A DNA stretch of 64,000 bases from Spirochaetota bacterium (GCA_025457915.1 JALOTL010000006.1:186001-250000); one strand, 5' to 3'. Positions 17,821 to 28,262 are shown, numbered from the stretch's first letter. The notes: generated by a model from the letters alone, not told the origin. Numbers and translations are program-made.

Positions 17821-19044
17821 TTACCGGTCCAGAAGCGATGCGATCGATTTCCAGTCGATAGTTGAATGAAATTCAAGAATGACGGCAGCTTCCATGGAAT
17901 CCCCCTCATGGGTCCAGTCGAATTCATCCGGATTGTACTGTCCGTGTATCCCGTATTTAACGCTGATGCACCTGACGGCGCCCCTTGGTTTACCGTCGGT
18001 GAAATATTCCCTGTTTATCCTGACAACCGGTTTACCGTCGCCGTCGCCCAGACCGGAAGGCCTGTCCTCCGATTCGCCGGCAAACACCGCTGGAGCCTTT
18101 TTTCTCGACTGGGAAAGCGAAGCAAGCTCTGCGCGGAGACCAGCTATCCTGTCATCGTACATTTTTTTATGCTGCGACCTAATATCGTCGCTCGTTTCGT
18201 TCCGCGATGATGCCTCCTCAGCGAACCTTTTTTCATTTTCTTCGAATTCCCTTTTCGCCTTTTCCGCTTCCGCAGGGTTCATTTTTTTCAGCATCAGGTA
18301 CGCCTCATTGAAGGACTTTTGCCTTTCGGCCTTTCCCTTGCTGACAATTTCCTTCGGACCGAGCGTTTTTCCCTTCAGCTCCTTCATGGTTTCATCCCTT
18401 TCCGCCTCGGTGCGTTTGATGCATATGCCGATGAACTCCTCTGAGCTTACCGGCACCCACATGGGCCTTGAAGATGCGTTCATGAAAATGATATGGCGGT
18501 TAGAGTTGTAGACGGAATGGCCGCGGAAAGTTCCGATCCTTTCCGGCTGGTAATAGAGGTCCGTCCCTATGCCGCTTGTATAAATTGCCTGACCCTCGAA
18601 AAGGCCCCTCATCCCGTTGAATTCAATGGACACCACTCCGGCCGATGTGATCGTTTCAGCAGGCTTTCCGCCCGGACCGCTACCAAACTCATGGACAACA
18701 ATACTGTATTTCCCGACCAGGGGCCGTCCGGTGAAAAAGTTGGAATATTCTTCCGGCCTGTACACTCCCATGCTGCCGTACGCGTTATATCCCTTAAGAT
18801 TGCTCAGCAGACGGTGGCTTGCAAAAAGGGTTTCCACGGCTTTCAATTTATTCATGAACGGGACCGTGTCAGCGGGAGACGCCCCGTAGAGCCTCAAGCT
18901 TTCGGTAAATTGCTTCTTTTTGAAGGCTCCTGGATGGTTTCCGTATTTAGACCTGGAACGGGTTTCCTCGACCGTCTTTGTTCCAGCCCATACGGGAGTG
19001 ATCAGCATGACCATGGCAAGGATAATGAACCTGTTTAATCTCAT
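17821..19044 (-). CDS. Secreted hypothetical protein with coiled coil
   Basis: I do not recognise this 407-residue protein. It has a Sec signal peptide (MRLNRFIILAMVMLITPVWA). A beta-rich region with many Gly and aromatic residues follows (about 80-190), then a highly charged Glu/Lys-rich segment (KAKREFEENEKRFAEEASSRN, about 260-320) likely to form a coiled coil, and a final beta region that ends in SIASLLDR. It is 68 bases upstream of the DUF1460 gene on the same strand and could be co-transcribed with it. It is probably periplasmic. Confidence 0.65.
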   Translation of the reverse strand: MRLNRFIILAMVMLITPVWAGTKTVEETRSRSKYGNHPGAFKKKQFTESLRLYGASPADTVPFMNKLKAVETLFASHRLLSNLKGYNAYGSMGVYRPEEYSNFFTGRPLVGKYSIVVHEFGSGPGGKPAETITSAGVVSIEFNGMRGLFEGQAIYTSGIGTDLYYQPERIGTFRGHSVYNSNRHIIFMNASSRPMWVPVSSEEFIGICIKRTEAERDETMKELKGKTLGPKEIVSKGKAERQKSFNEAYLMLKKMNPAEAEKAKREFEENEKRFAEEASSRNETSDDIRSQHKKMYDDRIAGLRAELASLSQSRKKAPAVFAGESEDRPSGLGDGDGKPVVRINREYFTDGKPRGAVRCISVKYGIHGQYNPDEFDWTHEGDSMEAAVILEFHSTIDWKSIASLLDR

Positions 19045-19104
19045 AACAAAGCCCCCATTAATTAAAATAATATCAGCCTGTCGACCCGGCAGAACCCGAT
19101 ATGC

Positions 19105-20595
19105 TCAGGCCTTTTTCCCGGCAAGAAATTTCCGGATGATTAAACCCGCGACAAGGAGCGCTCCGAAAACCGCAAGCATGGGCATGATGAAATGCCAGGC
19201 CGCGATGAAGCTCAGATGCTTCACGTAGCTCCGCATGGAAAGATCGCTTATGAAATCCGGATAATAACTGAAGATATTCCGCGACAGCCAGAGAATCGCG
19301 CCGCTGGCCATGAGAATTATGAAAGAAGGATATATAAACAGCCTTTTCAGCATAGCGAGCTTGCGCCTGCGTTCCACCGTGGAAAAAAAGAGGTATATTA
19401 AAAACAGCAGCAGGAGGGCCGCGGCTCCGTATGCGGCGTACTGCCCGTATGACATGAACTGCATGGCATCGGCCGCGATCTCGGCCTTCTCGTCCTTCAA
19501 TACCAGGCCGGAGAGTCGTATGACGCCACCGTCAATCGACAGCCCGAGCTTGCCCAGGTACCTTCCCGAAAAATATTCTCCAAGGCTAGTGTCGGAAAGC
19601 CTGAACAGGGTTTTAAGGATGACCCGATTCTGCAGGGATTCGATTTTATCCAGCTCATCCGCGAGGATCTGGCTTAATATGTGCTTTCTCTTCGGAGTCC
19701 CGGAGGAATCGTCTTCAACCCAGAGGCTGATAGCGATCTCGGGGAATTTAACCCTCAGGGACCTGCCGCCCAGAACCTCCTGGTCCCCTGCCCGCGCCAG
19801 GTAAATATTGCGCTGATCGACCTGTTCGTCGTAGCTGGTTAAAAAACCAAGTACTTTCCCGAACTCTTCCTTCACCGCTCCGTCGATGAGCTTATTGTTC
19901 AGTATATCGGAAAGCGGACCCTCGATGAGTTTCAGGTCCGAATAAAGTCTTCCTGAAAACGTATTTTTGTGCTTTTCCGCGATTTTTGTAGACTCCTTTT
20001 TTTTATCCTCCATGGCGGAGACCGCGTCTTCATAATCGTCCAGTGCCTTCTTCATCGCTTTTTTCGCGATTTTTATCTCATCGCTTTTCCTGTCCTGGTA
20101 ATACTCGACCGCGGCAATCCGGTCCATGTTCTTTCTAAGCTCGTCTTCGCGGTTTTTTTCAAATTTTTCCTCGTCTGGAAAGGAATCCTTTACCTGCTTC
20201 CACTCCGTGTCTTTCAGGTCGCCGCGCTGCTTTTTCAGGGTCTGGAGTTCCTCCTCGCGGCTTACCAGGTTATAGGCCTCCTTTGCCTGCTCGTACCGCG
20301 ATTTCACCGCCTCGTATTCTTTAGTATATTTAGTGATCTGGAGATCGCGTTCGATTTCATCGCTGATCTGCTGTTCAACCTGCCAGTTCTTGGCCTCGAC
20401 AAAAGCCGTTATCAGTTTTCCATCTTTTAATATGCCGGTATAAAATCCAGGCTGGAGAAGAACTGTTATCAGGATGGCGAAGACAGTTGCGGCCGGCACC
20501 AATATTAAAGCGGAGGTACTGATGATTGTAAAAATAATCCCCCTGGGTTTTGCCGCATGATTCCCCTGCTTATCAGTGGCCTGCGTATCAGCCAT
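19105..20595 (-). CDS. Membrane protein with long periplasmic coiled-coil domain
   Basis: The 496-residue product has one hydrophobic helix near the N-terminus (residues 18-50). A long, strongly charged helical region follows (about 90-240, RYEQAKEAYNLVSREEELQTLKKQRGD), then a mixed domain, and three hydrophobic helices at the C-terminus (YAAYGAAALLLLFLIYLFF, FIILMASGAILWLS, FIMPMLAVFGALLVAGLII). I know no family for it. The track starts at 20733, but GGAAGGG lies 6 bases before the ATG at 20595 (MADTQATDK), and the longer version adds a sequence unlike a protein N-terminus. The 330 bases upstream (20596-20925) are AT-rich without a gene. Confidence 0.65.
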   Translation of the reverse strand: MADTQATDKQGNHAAKPRGIIFTIISTSALILVPAATVFAILITVLLQPGFYTGILKDGKLITAFVEAKNWQVEQQISDEIERDLQITKYTKEYEAVKSRYEQAKEAYNLVSREEELQTLKKQRGDLKDTEWKQVKDSFPDEEKFEKNREDELRKNMDRIAAVEYYQDRKSDEIKIAKKAMKKALDDYEDAVSAMEDKKKESTKIAEKHKNTFSGRLYSDLKLIEGPLSDILNNKLIDGAVKEEFGKVLGFLTSYDEQVDQRNIYLARAGDQEVLGGRSLRVKFPEIAISLWVEDDSSGTPKRKHILSQILADELDKIESLQNRVILKTLFRLSDTSLGEYFSGRYLGKLGLSIDGGVIRLSGLVLKDEKAEIAADAMQFMSYGQYAAYGAAALLLLFLIYLFFSTVERRRKLAMLKRLFIYPSFIILMASGAILWLSRNIFSYYPDFISDLSMRSYVKHLSFIAAWHFIMPMLAVFGALLVAGLIIRKFLAGKKA

Positions 20596-20925
20596 ATTTT
20601 TCCCTTCCATAAATAAATATAGATTTTGATTTAATAATATCCGGAACAAATTTTCGCGTTTGTCAATTATAATATTCATGCAATGCCAATGAATAAAACT
20701 GATAATGAATTCAGGCATGTCGATTTCTTTCAACGGGGTTATGGATATTTAATTCATTTCCCATCTTATCATTGTATTAATTGTTCCGAATTATTTAATG
20801 GATAATATCAACGCTTTTTGATGCAAAAAATTTCCTGACATGCAGGTTAATCAGATTTTTGTAAATATGTTGACTTTATAAATTTATTTTTTATTCATCA
20901 AATTAGCAGACGTATTGCCATTAAA

Positions 20926-21263
20926 TCCGAGAAAAGTCCGTCCGCGCCGTTACCGGATTTGCAAGGGAGTGTTTTGAGAAAGTTGAAACATACGGCATAC
21001 GTACAGGAGATGCATCCGCTGACATGAACGAAGATAAAAAGCCCCTGGAAAAGCTTGATCTTCCGAAGACGGCGCCTGTAATCGGCATGGAGAGGCTCGA
21101 GGCAGCGCTCAATGAGGAAAGAAATCCATACATGGAATGGCACGACGGTCCGGATTTTTCATCCGTGTCCGCGGCTTTATCCGCGCTTTTCCCTGGCGAA
21201 CGGCAGGCTGCGGACACGGACTTTATTTATTCTGACCGGAATGAATTAATTTATTTAATTTTC
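20926..21263 (+). pseudogene. Possible gene remnant (no start, overlaps next gene)
   Basis: An open frame without a plausible start runs from about 20926. It has the codon character of a real gene: SVRAVTGFARECFEKVETYG, then LDLPKTAPVIGMERLEAAL, and on to a GERQAADTDF block. It then continues out of register into the 3' end of the antisense gene at 21251. The ATG at 21024 used in the ORF track has no ribosome-binding site and cuts into the middle of this block. I read it as the decayed or truncated internal part of a lost gene; the family is unknown. Confidence 0.3.
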
Positions 21264-22021
21264 AGAAATTCGCCGTACATCCAGACGCCGTCGCCGGCGC
21301 CAGCCCTTACATAGTACCAGAAATTATTCCAGTTTCCGACTTTCGTCTTTTCAAGGGTCCTTGCTATGACGGTAACATCTGTGTTTTTCGGCACGGAGTC
21401 ATATTCCCTGGCATCGTCTCCGAACAGCCCGGCCCGGTATTTCACGCTTTCGGAATCGACCGACGGCCGTTTTCTTATTTTTACGTTATCGGTGGTAGTC
21501 CCGTTCTTCATTCCCATAACGATAACCTGTACATTTCCGATAAACCTTTTCGAGCCCTCCCTGACTTTCGATTCCTGTATTTCAAATTCAATATAACTGC
21601 CCCCGCCCTTCGGGTCCTGTGTAAAAACGCTCCTCTTCGAGACGGACGATACCTTCAAACAATGGGTGAAATAGAGCGAGCCGATGGATTCATGAAGCGA
21701 GCAGACCGCTTCGCCCATCGTGTCCCCGCAGGGCATGGCCGGTCCTTTTTCATGATGCAGGCACTTCTGGGGATGCAGGTATATCTTCCCGTCTTTGTAT
21801 TTATATTCACCTTCGTTGTACCAGTACCAACCCTCGGAGCCGTATTCAATCCTGTAGCTATTATCGTCGAAAAATTTCAATTTAGCTTCGCCGATGGCGT
21901 AACTGAAGCTCAGGGTCCTGGATACAAGATATTTTGAATCCGGCACTGGGATCTCCTTTCCAGTGACATTCATGGCTAAAAACATCACAATCATGGAAAA
22001 CACAAAGATTGACCTTTTCAT
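21251..22021 (-). CDS. Secreted protein with C-terminal SH3-like domain
   Basis: The 256-residue product has a Sec signal peptide (MKRSIFVFSMIVMFLAMNVTG). Its first half is beta-rich with aromatic residues (SYRIEYGSEGWYWYNEGEYKY) and four Cys. The C-terminal part (about 185-256) reads as a bacterial SH3-like domain: TTTDNVKIRKRPSVDSESV, VPKNTDVTVIARTLEK, WYYVRA, DGVWMYGEFLKI. Such domains bind murein or cell-surface ligands. It is probably an envelope protein of unknown role. The next gene upstream is the methyltransferase, 43 bases away on the same strand. Confidence 0.75.
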   Translation of the reverse strand: MKRSIFVFSMIVMFLAMNVTGKEIPVPDSKYLVSRTLSFSYAIGEAKLKFFDDNSYRIEYGSEGWYWYNEGEYKYKDGKIYLHPQKCLHHEKGPAMPCGDTMGEAVCSLHESIGSLYFTHCLKVSSVSKRSVFTQDPKGGGSYIEFEIQESKVREGSKRFIGNVQVIVMGMKNGTTTDNVKIRKRPSVDSESVKYRAGLFGDDAREYDSVPKNTDVTVIARTLEKTKVGNWNNFWYYVRAGAGDGVWMYGEFLKIK

Positions 22022-22064
22022 TCATAATCTCCCGTTATAAATCATTTTGCCGTTGAACCATCGG

Positions 22065-22826
22065 TTATTTAACAGCCACGACGAGCATTTCAAAATCCTC
22101 CGTGGTTAGCAGGTCGTTCCTTGAAAAAGCACCGAGTTTCGCGCCGAAAATTTCTATACTGTTGAATCCAAGGGATTTCAACAGCCACGTGATTTCGGAA
22201 GGGGCATAATACCTCTCGTTGCATACCAGCTCCTTTTTGTTGCCGTCGTCGTCTTCAACTGTAGTGATATCATGGTTCCTGAAAGTCATCAAATCGAAGG
22301 TATTGCTTCTGTAAGTTGCATTACCCTCCTCCGATTCGGAGGCCAGGAACTTCTCGACTGAATGATACAGCGGGAACAGGCCGTTAAGGGTCGTGAATAT
22401 AAATTTACCGTGATTTTTAAGCGCTCGCGCCGCGTTTTTCAGGATTTCGAAATTCATTTCATCAGTTTCCATCAGGGGGAAGGCGCCTTCGCAGAGCATG
22501 ACGGCCAGGTCGAATTCATTTTCAAAAGGCAGGTCCCGGGCGTCGTGTTTCCTGAAATCGATCTCCATATCCAGATTCCCTGCCTTATGCCTTGCGCGCT
22601 CCAGCTGTGATTCCGAAAGATCGATACCGGTTACCATGTATCCCCTTGCAGTCATTTCTATCGCGTGCCTTCCAGTACCGCAGCCGATATCGATGATCCT
22701 TTCGGACCTGTCGTAGTTTATTTCCTTTTCAATGAAATCGCACTCGCCGACCGTGCCTGCAGTGAAACATTCTTTGTCGTATTTTTTACCGTAGTTTTCG
22801 AAAAGTTCTTCATACCATTGCTTCAT
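22065..22826 (-). CDS. Class I SAM-dependent methyltransferase
   Basis: The 253-residue cytosolic protein has the class I methyltransferase core: motif I IIDIGCGTGRHAIEM (about 41-55), the acidic end of strand 2 (VTGIDLS, about 63-69), HDARDLPF (about 91-98) and LAVMLCEGAF (post-II). The C-terminal half carries the substrate region, with no diagnostic motif. The substrate (small molecule, protein or lipid) cannot be deduced. AAGG precedes the ATG. It sits alone between the SH3-like protein gene and the oxidoreductase remnant. Confidence 0.85.
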   Translation of the reverse strand: MKQWYEELFENYGKKYDKECFTAGTVGECDFIEKEINYDRSERIIDIGCGTGRHAIEMTARGYMVTGIDLSESQLERARHKAGNLDMEIDFRKHDARDLPFENEFDLAVMLCEGAFPLMETDEMNFEILKNAARALKNHGKFIFTTLNGLFPLYHSVEKFLASESEEGNATYRSNTFDLMTFRNHDITTVEDDDGNKKELVCNERYYAPSEITWLLKSLGFNSIEIFGAKLGAFSRNDLLTTEDFEMLVVAVK

Positions 22827-22971
22827 TTTTACCTTTAATAAATGAATTCTCTTGAATATTTGGCATACGAAATATGTAATTGTATTTTATGCCGGATGAC
22901 AATTGATTTCACCCGGCCCTGCAGAAACTCCAGGCCCGTCATTCATGAAGTTCAGTCAGCCCATTATTGAA

Positions 22972-23549
22972 TCAAGTCGTTTTGACAATCTTTTTGCCGG
23001 GAGACAACAGGGTCCAGACGACGGTCGTGCCCGGTGATGCGGGAAATACGCTCGCGTCGCAGCAATAAAGGCCTCCGATGAGCGTTTCAAGGTTAGCGTC
23101 CACTACGGTGCCTATCCGGCAGGTGACTGACTGATGGGCGCCGATCTCCTTCATGATATGGATGCTGTCTTCACCTGCGCCTGCAGCTTTGAATATCTTC
23201 TTGATGATGCCAATGCCCTTGTTTAATTTTTTCCGGTCGTTCTCAGTGACGGGTCTGACGAACGATCCGCCCTTCCCGATCGCGCCGGCGGCATCATCCC
23301 GCACCTTTCCACGGACACGAGCTGGCCGTCGTGGAATTTTTCCGCCAGCGGGTTCACCGTCAAGGTGACGCAGGTATCGGGATGGCAGTTGAAGATCAGA
23401 CCCGTGCTCCCTCCTGTCGCCACCTTGAAGAAGGCCTGAGTCACGCACCCCATCTTCCTGAACTTCTTGACGATATCAAGCGCCTTGTCTGAATTAAATT
23501 TTATCTTCATAGCAGGCAATGCGGATTCTGCAACCAATTTTTTTATCAA
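22972..23549 (-). pseudogene. Truncated and frameshifted GMC-type oxidoreductase (C-terminal part)
   Basis: Two overlapping minus frames together read as the end of an FAD-dependent GMC-family oxidoreductase. The upstream frame gives GGSTGLIFNCHPDTCVTLTVNPLAEKFHDGQ, and the downstream frame continues SFVRPVTENDRKKLNKG to the family C-terminus LYCCDASVFPASPGTTVVWTLLSPGKKIV, which corresponds to the FAD/substrate-binding end motif. The frame change falls near 23300-23320. Most of the N-terminal part (FAD-binding GxGxxG) is missing, so it cannot make a working enzyme. A second, more decayed copy of the same region lies at 28275-28465. Confidence 0.7.
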
Positions 23550-23983
23550 ATGACTACAATACGGTGTATTTATTTTTCATAATTTCCATACCGGGCTTTT
23601 TTTATATGATCGATAAAATTAAGCATGTTGCAGCCTTACTCCGTTTTATCATCAAGCAGCCCGCTTATGCTTAACAATAATTTTCATCTCCAACCCGATG
23701 AAACCATTTCATTCATAGTGATCAACTTCGAATCAACCTCGCTTCAGCCCCTATCTTTCCAGTATCCCGGCAGATTGCGCCGGATATTTTTTTCTCTCTG
23801 TTTTTTATTGAATTGTTAAAAAAAATAGGTAAAATACAGGCGCGGTCCATGGTATTGATAAATGTATCAGTAGACACCGACGTCGAGAAACAATGGACTG
23901 TTATAAAACAATGTCTTTAAGACATTATAAAAAATATTGCAGGAGTAATGATATGACAGAATCAACAGGAATACCTATGCGGC
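23550..23983. other. 434-base gap with inverted repeat and 16-codon ORF
   Basis: This AT-rich gap lies between the oxidoreductase remnant and the first glycosyltransferase. It holds AATGTCTT-T-AAGACATT (23910-23926), a perfect inverted repeat. Then AGGAG is followed by an ATG at 23953 that opens a 16-codon frame (MTESTGIPMRPNC...) ending with a TAA at 24001-24003, inside the 3' end of the glycosyltransferase gene. It looks like the promoter, operator and first codons of a gene whose body was replaced by the glycan island. A 64-codon ORF at 23625 has no ribosome-binding site and is not accepted. Confidence 0.4.
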
Positions 23984-25216
23984 CTAATTGCTCTTCTTTT
24001 TAATTTCTTCGGAAAATAGTTTATAATATTGATCAGCGGTCTTCTCCCATGTGACATTCTGAAGCATCTTTTTTGAATATAGAGCATCGGTTTTATATTT
24101 GTTGTAGTTCCTTAAAATTTTATGAATTTTTTTTGCAATATCTTCCGGGTTTTTTGGATTGAATATTTCGGCCCTTACGCCCTGTACCGTAACATGCTCT
24201 CTAAAGGCAGGGATATCCGACATCGCGACAGGGACTCCTTTTGACCAGGCGTCCATTCCCGGACCATTCCCTGCTTCATAAAGCGAACAGCTTATCACGA
24301 TTTTCGCGCACATGATAAGAGCCGCAATTTCTTTATTTGAAACATATCCCAGCCCGAGGACATTGAAGCCGCTATCGCAGCGTTCAATACCGATGCTGCA
24401 TGCTTTTCCTTTTATCCCTTCCGTATCCGGACCGGTAATTATCAAAATAATTTTTTCCCCCATTTTTCTCAGCATCGACATGGCAACCAGCAGGGTATTG
24501 ATGTTCTTGTGGGTAGACATGTTTGCCGGATAGATAATGTATTGAAAATCAATATTGAACCGGTTTTCAATTATGTTCCTCGCCTCTTTTATATCCATAT
24601 CATCAGTGGCAAAAGGCGCAAGATGTATAACTTTGCATTTGGACGCGTATTCAGGGTAAAACTTTTTTAATTCAGACTTCATGAAATAAGTTGAAACAAC
24701 CGGCGTCGCCTGTTCCATCCATAAAGAAAACTGGGAGTCTAGTTCTTTTAGCTGTTTACTGCCATAGCTGTAAAAACCAAAGAAATATTTAAAATTAAAA
24801 TCATGAAAAACCGCAACCGAAGGGATATCCAGTTTAATAAAATCCAGAAAAAAAGGCCATGGGAAAAAAACAAGATCATAACTTTTTACATGATCGTGTA
24901 TCATCCTTGAAAGATTCCTAAAAGATAATTTTTTTAAAATAACCGGCATGAACCTCTGAAGTTCAGGGTATCTCCTTGAAATCAAATAAACCAGCCTGTA
25001 AGCAAACCTCTGCATTATTGAACCATTGATAGCTTTTGTGCTGATCCCCTTTTTCGCGAATTCAGCCTCGGCCCCTTCTCTCATCATGCTTTCATACTTG
25101 CCGAAATATGTAATGAGGGCATCAGGGTGCCTTTCTTTCAACCCGATAATCAGGGAACGCGTAAATCTGCTCCCGCCGCCAAAATTTCCCACTTGATCGA
25201 TTACTGCTATTTTCAT
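23984..25216 (-). CDS. Family 4 glycosyltransferase
   Basis: This is a retaining GT-B glycosyltransferase of the GT4 type (410 residues), which transfers a sugar from a nucleotide-sugar in glycan or lipopolysaccharide building. It shows an N-terminal Gly-rich loop GNFGGGSRFT, a mid-protein linker PANMSTHKNINTLLVAM, and the C-terminal nucleotide-sugar region (CSLYEAGNGPGMDAWSKGVPV, equivalent to the E-x7-E motif with the second acidic residue replaced by D). The first four residues of the track ORF are omitted because MKIAVIDQ is the typical start. Base composition is clearly more AT-rich than the genes before 23 kb. The neighbouring GT4 and FkbM-like genes point to one surface-glycan locus. 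Confidence 0.88.
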   Translation of the reverse strand: MKIAVIDQVGNFGGGSRFTRSLIIGLKERHPDALITYFGKYESMMREGAEAEFAKKGISTKAINGSIMQRFAYRLVYLISRRYPELQRFMPVILKKLSFRNLSRMIHDHVKSYDLVFFPWPFFLDFIKLDIPSVAVFHDFNFKYFFGFYSYGSKQLKELDSQFSLWMEQATPVVSTYFMKSELKKFYPEYASKCKVIHLAPFATDDMDIKEARNIIENRFNIDFQYIIYPANMSTHKNINTLLVAMSMLRKMGEKIILIITGPDTEGIKGKACSIGIERCDSGFNVLGLGYVSNKEIAALIMCAKIVISCSLYEAGNGPGMDAWSKGVPVAMSDIPAFREHVTVQGVRAEIFNPKNPEDIAKKIHKILRNYNKYKTDALYSKKMLQNVTWEKTADQYYKLFSEEIKKKSN

Positions 25217-25465
25217 AATTCTTCCCATAAATCGTCAGATATTATCATCATATGATAACTTATTTATAAATGAAAATTTTAAAACTTATTTTTTTTTGAA
25301 TTATTAAAAAAATAAAGCGGAAGCGATAATGTCCCAATACCCCGTATGGGGCCTTGAAAACCCGCGTCAGTTTGTTTATATTTGTTTATTATTTGATAAA
25401 AATTTCGGGTTGATGGTTATAATTAAAATCATTATTAATTCCATAAAAAAGACAGCGCATATTTT

Positions 25466-26788
25466 TTACTGTGAAATTGTCTTGTAAACCGATATCGTTT
25501 CCCTGGCACATTTTTCCCAGCTGAAGAGTTTTGATCTTTCAAGTAGTTTTACCGAAAGCTCCTCCCTCAACATGGGATTATTATAAATCCTTAAAATACC
25601 GTCGCACAGCCCGTCTTTGTCTTTTGGATCTATCAATATTCCCGCTTCACCGACCACTTCCGGCAAAGATGAAACATTAGAAACTATCACCGGCGTACCG
25701 CACTGCATGGCTTCAAGGGGTGGAAGGCCAAAACCCTCGTACATGGACATATATAAAAACATGATAGCGCCGCTGTAGATTAAGGACAGATCTTCATCGG
25801 GCACGTATCCGGTAAAAATAATGCGCCCTTTTATGAATTCATCGTTGCCGATTTCTTCAAATATGCTTTGAAAATTCCATCCTTTTGTCCCAACCAGTAC
25901 AAGATAAAGATCATTTATTTTTTCCTGTTTGAGAAGAGTGATAAAGCTTTTAACGACATGCTTCAGGTTCTTTCTGGGCTCAAGCGTTCCGACACTCAGA
26001 CAATAATTGCATTCTTCAGGAATATTATACTTTTTTTTCATTCCCGATATGCTTTCTTTATCTTTTACCTGATAAAATTTTGGAGATGCCGCCTCATAAA
26101 TCACATGGACCCTGGATGGATCAATGTCGGTACGGTAATTGCATAAATCATTCTTCGTTGATTCAGAAACGCATATCACGTTGTCATTAATGCCTATGTC
26201 CGATATGCATTTATTTACCACTTGGGCAGCTTGTTCGTTCGTTGTGAAATATTGAGGATACATAACAGTAATCAAATCATGTATAGTGTATAATTTGCTT
26301 ATTTTATTATTAATTAAAATATTTTCAGATATTGGGAAAAATGTGGAATGATAAATATTAAAACCGCAGGAATTCCTTGAAGCTCTTTTTCCCTTATTTT
26401 GCATTAATAAATTCATTAAATTGTTTGACCAGGAGCCCAAACGCAGCAGCTTCCTTTCGACCCTCAAAAGATATCCATGAAAGTCCCGGGAATGATCGAG
26501 TTCTTGGGATATTAAAAATATTTTTTTCTCAATTTTATTTTCCGTCATCGCTTTCATGTTGTCAGCTGCCGGAAATTTATGCATATATGGATGCTCATTT
26601 ATATACTTTAAAGTATAAAATGGATTCGTATACTTATCCGTGTTGCCCCATATTATCTGCACATCAAGATTTTCAAGCTCAGTAAAGACTTTAGATATGC
26701 TTTCAACAAGGCGGAATACGCCGGTCTTTGCCGTTAATGCGCTATAGCTTCCGCCGCATACTGTTATATCAAAACATACTTTTATCAT
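25466..26788 (-). CDS. Family 4 glycosyltransferase
   Basis: The 440-residue GT-B enzyme is of the mannosyltransferase-like GT4 group. Signatures are STFFPI and [12 protein letters not shown] in the acceptor domain, [15 protein letters not shown] at the domain linker (about 260-275), and [21 protein letters not shown] (E-x7-E, about 348-368) followed by [16 protein letters not shown] in the donor-binding domain. It would add one sugar during surface polysaccharide or O-antigen assembly. It shares strand and AT-rich composition with the glycosyltransferase at 23984, 237 bases downstream; the gap between them contains no gene. Donor and acceptor sugars are not predictable here. Confidence 0.9.
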   Translation of the reverse strand: MIKVCFDITVCGGSYSALTAKTGVFRLVESISKVFTELENLDVQIIWGNTDKYTNPFYTLKYINEHPYMHKFPAADNMKAMTENKIEKKIFLISQELDHSRDFHGYLLRVERKLLRLGSWSNNLMNLLMQNKGKRASRNSCGFNIYHSTFFPISENILINNKISKLYTIHDLITVMYPQYFTTNEQAAQVVNKCISDIGINDNVICVSESTKNDLCNYRTDIDPSRVHVIYEAASPKFYQVKDKESISGMKKKYNIPEECNYCLSVGTLEPRKNLKHVVKSFITLLKQEKINDLYLVLVGTKGWNFQSIFEEIGNDEFIKGRIIFTGYVPDEDLSLIYSGAIMFLYMSMYEGFGLPPLEAMQCGTPVIVSNVSSLPEVVGEAGILIDPKDKDGLCDGILRIYNNPMLREELSVKLLERSKLFSWEKCARETISVYKTISQ

Positions 26789-27344
26789 TAAATACCCTTT
26801 AAATCGATTCCAGGCAATTGAGTCTTTTCAAATAAAACATTTTTTAAAAATCACCATGGGCAATATATCAATATCAACGCTAACTGATTACACAATGGAT
26901 ATTTATTGTCAAGAATGAATCACTTCATTCTGATATATTGCTTCTAACCGTACATTTTTACAATAATAAACATGTATTAATTTATTACATTTCAAATTGG
27001 TTTATTAACAACCGCGATATAACCATTATATTTCATAATTAACTGCCAGTTGATGCAGACAATCATTTTAACGGTTAATGATTAAATCATCCCACTATTT
27101 GTTAATTTTTATATAAATGACATCGAAACTTTTTTGGGTAAATATAAATTCATAAAAACACTTAATAGCTTTTTTTTTGCTTTCAAAATTTATTAATATG
27201 ATATATGCATGTCAAACAAATATCCGGGTTTAGTATATCCTTTGGGATATTCTATAAATTATAAACGACAAGGTCGTAATTCTTCAGTTTAAAATTTTCC
27301 TGCCATGCTTCACGGATGGCTTAAGAAAAAAAAGGTTATAGAAA
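26789..27344. other. 556-base AT-rich intergenic region
   Basis: This is the divergent gap between the second glycosyltransferase gene and the FkbM-like gene. It is extremely AT-rich and holds no ORF, RNA or clear repeat that I can see. It should contain both divergent promoters. AAAGG about ten bases before the ATG at 27345 is the only recognisable signal. Confidence 0.5.
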
Positions 27345-28262
27345 ATGATTAAAAAATCAATTAGAAAAATAGCTAGTTTGATAGGTAATTCAATTCCAAT
27401 ACCTGATCGCATGAAAGATGAGACTGAATTATTGGCAATCGGCTCAATGCTCTCCAATCAGCAATACTTAATGAATTCCAGGAATATTAATGATTATGAA
27501 TTTCGGATATTCAGTCAATTTGGTGATGATGGAATAATTCAATATCTTATAAAAAACATCAAAATAGAAAATGAAATATTCATTGAGTTTGGTGTTCAAA
27601 ATTATATTGAATCAAACACACGATTTTTGATGATGAATAACAATTGGTCCGGCTTTGTAATGGACGGTTCTGAAGAAGCAATGAATTCATTGAAAAATCA
27701 AAGCTGGTATTGGAGATACTGCCTGACTCATAAAGCTGTTTTTATCGACAAGGAAAATATTAACCAGTTGTTGGCAGATACAGGTTTTTCAAACATCGGA
27801 CTATTGCACATAGACCTTGATGGAAATGATTACCATATTTTAAATGAAATTGATTTATCGAAATTAAACCCGTCAATAATAATTCTGGAATACAATAGTG
27901 TTTTTGGAAAAGATAGACCGATAACAGTCCCATACGATAAAAAATTTGTCAGAACAAACGCGCATTATAGTAATTTATTCTGGGGGGCTTCATTGCCGGC
28001 ACTTAATTATGCGACCTCAAAGAAAGGATATACTCTTATTGGATGCAATCTTGCAGGTAACAATGCTTATTTTGTAAAAAAATCTTTATTGAATGACAAA
28101 GTAAAAGAATTGTCGGTAGAAGAAGCCTTTAAAAAAAGTAAATACAGAGAAAGCCGCAATAAAGATTATTCACTTTCATATCTTTCTGGAAATGATAGGC
28201 TTGAGATAATCAAGGGGCTTGAAGTGATAAATGTGATCACAAATGAAAAGGAAAAATTATAG
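27345..28262 (+). CDS. FkbM-like protein of a glycan locus
   Basis: The 305-residue soluble protein has a Rossmann-type core reminiscent of FkbM-like methyltransferases often found in polysaccharide loci: EIFIEFGVQNYIESNTRFL (motif I-like, about 84-102), GFVMDGSEEAMNSLK (acidic end of strand 2) and GLLHIDLDGNDYHILNEI (about 152-169, the D-x-D-G-x-E/D region of FkbM). It may methylate a sugar hydroxyl, but a catalytically different SAM-fold enzyme is possible. It is the third gene of the AT-rich island and is transcribed away from the two glycosyltransferases. The oxidoreductase remnant lies immediately downstream. Confidence 0.6.
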   Translation: MIKKSIRKIASLIGNSIPIPDRMKDETELLAIGSMLSNQQYLMNSRNINDYEFRIFSQFGDDGIIQYLIKNIKIENEIFIEFGVQNYIESNTRFLMMNNNWSGFVMDGSEEAMNSLKNQSWYWRYCLTHKAVFIDKENINQLLADTGFSNIGLLHIDLDGNDYHILNEIDLSKLNPSIIILEYNSVFGKDRPITVPYDKKFVRTNAHYSNLFWGASLPALNYATSKKGYTLIGCNLAGNNAYFVKKSLLNDKVKELSVEEAFKKSKYRESRNKDYSLSYLSGNDRLEIIKGLEVINVITNEKEKL

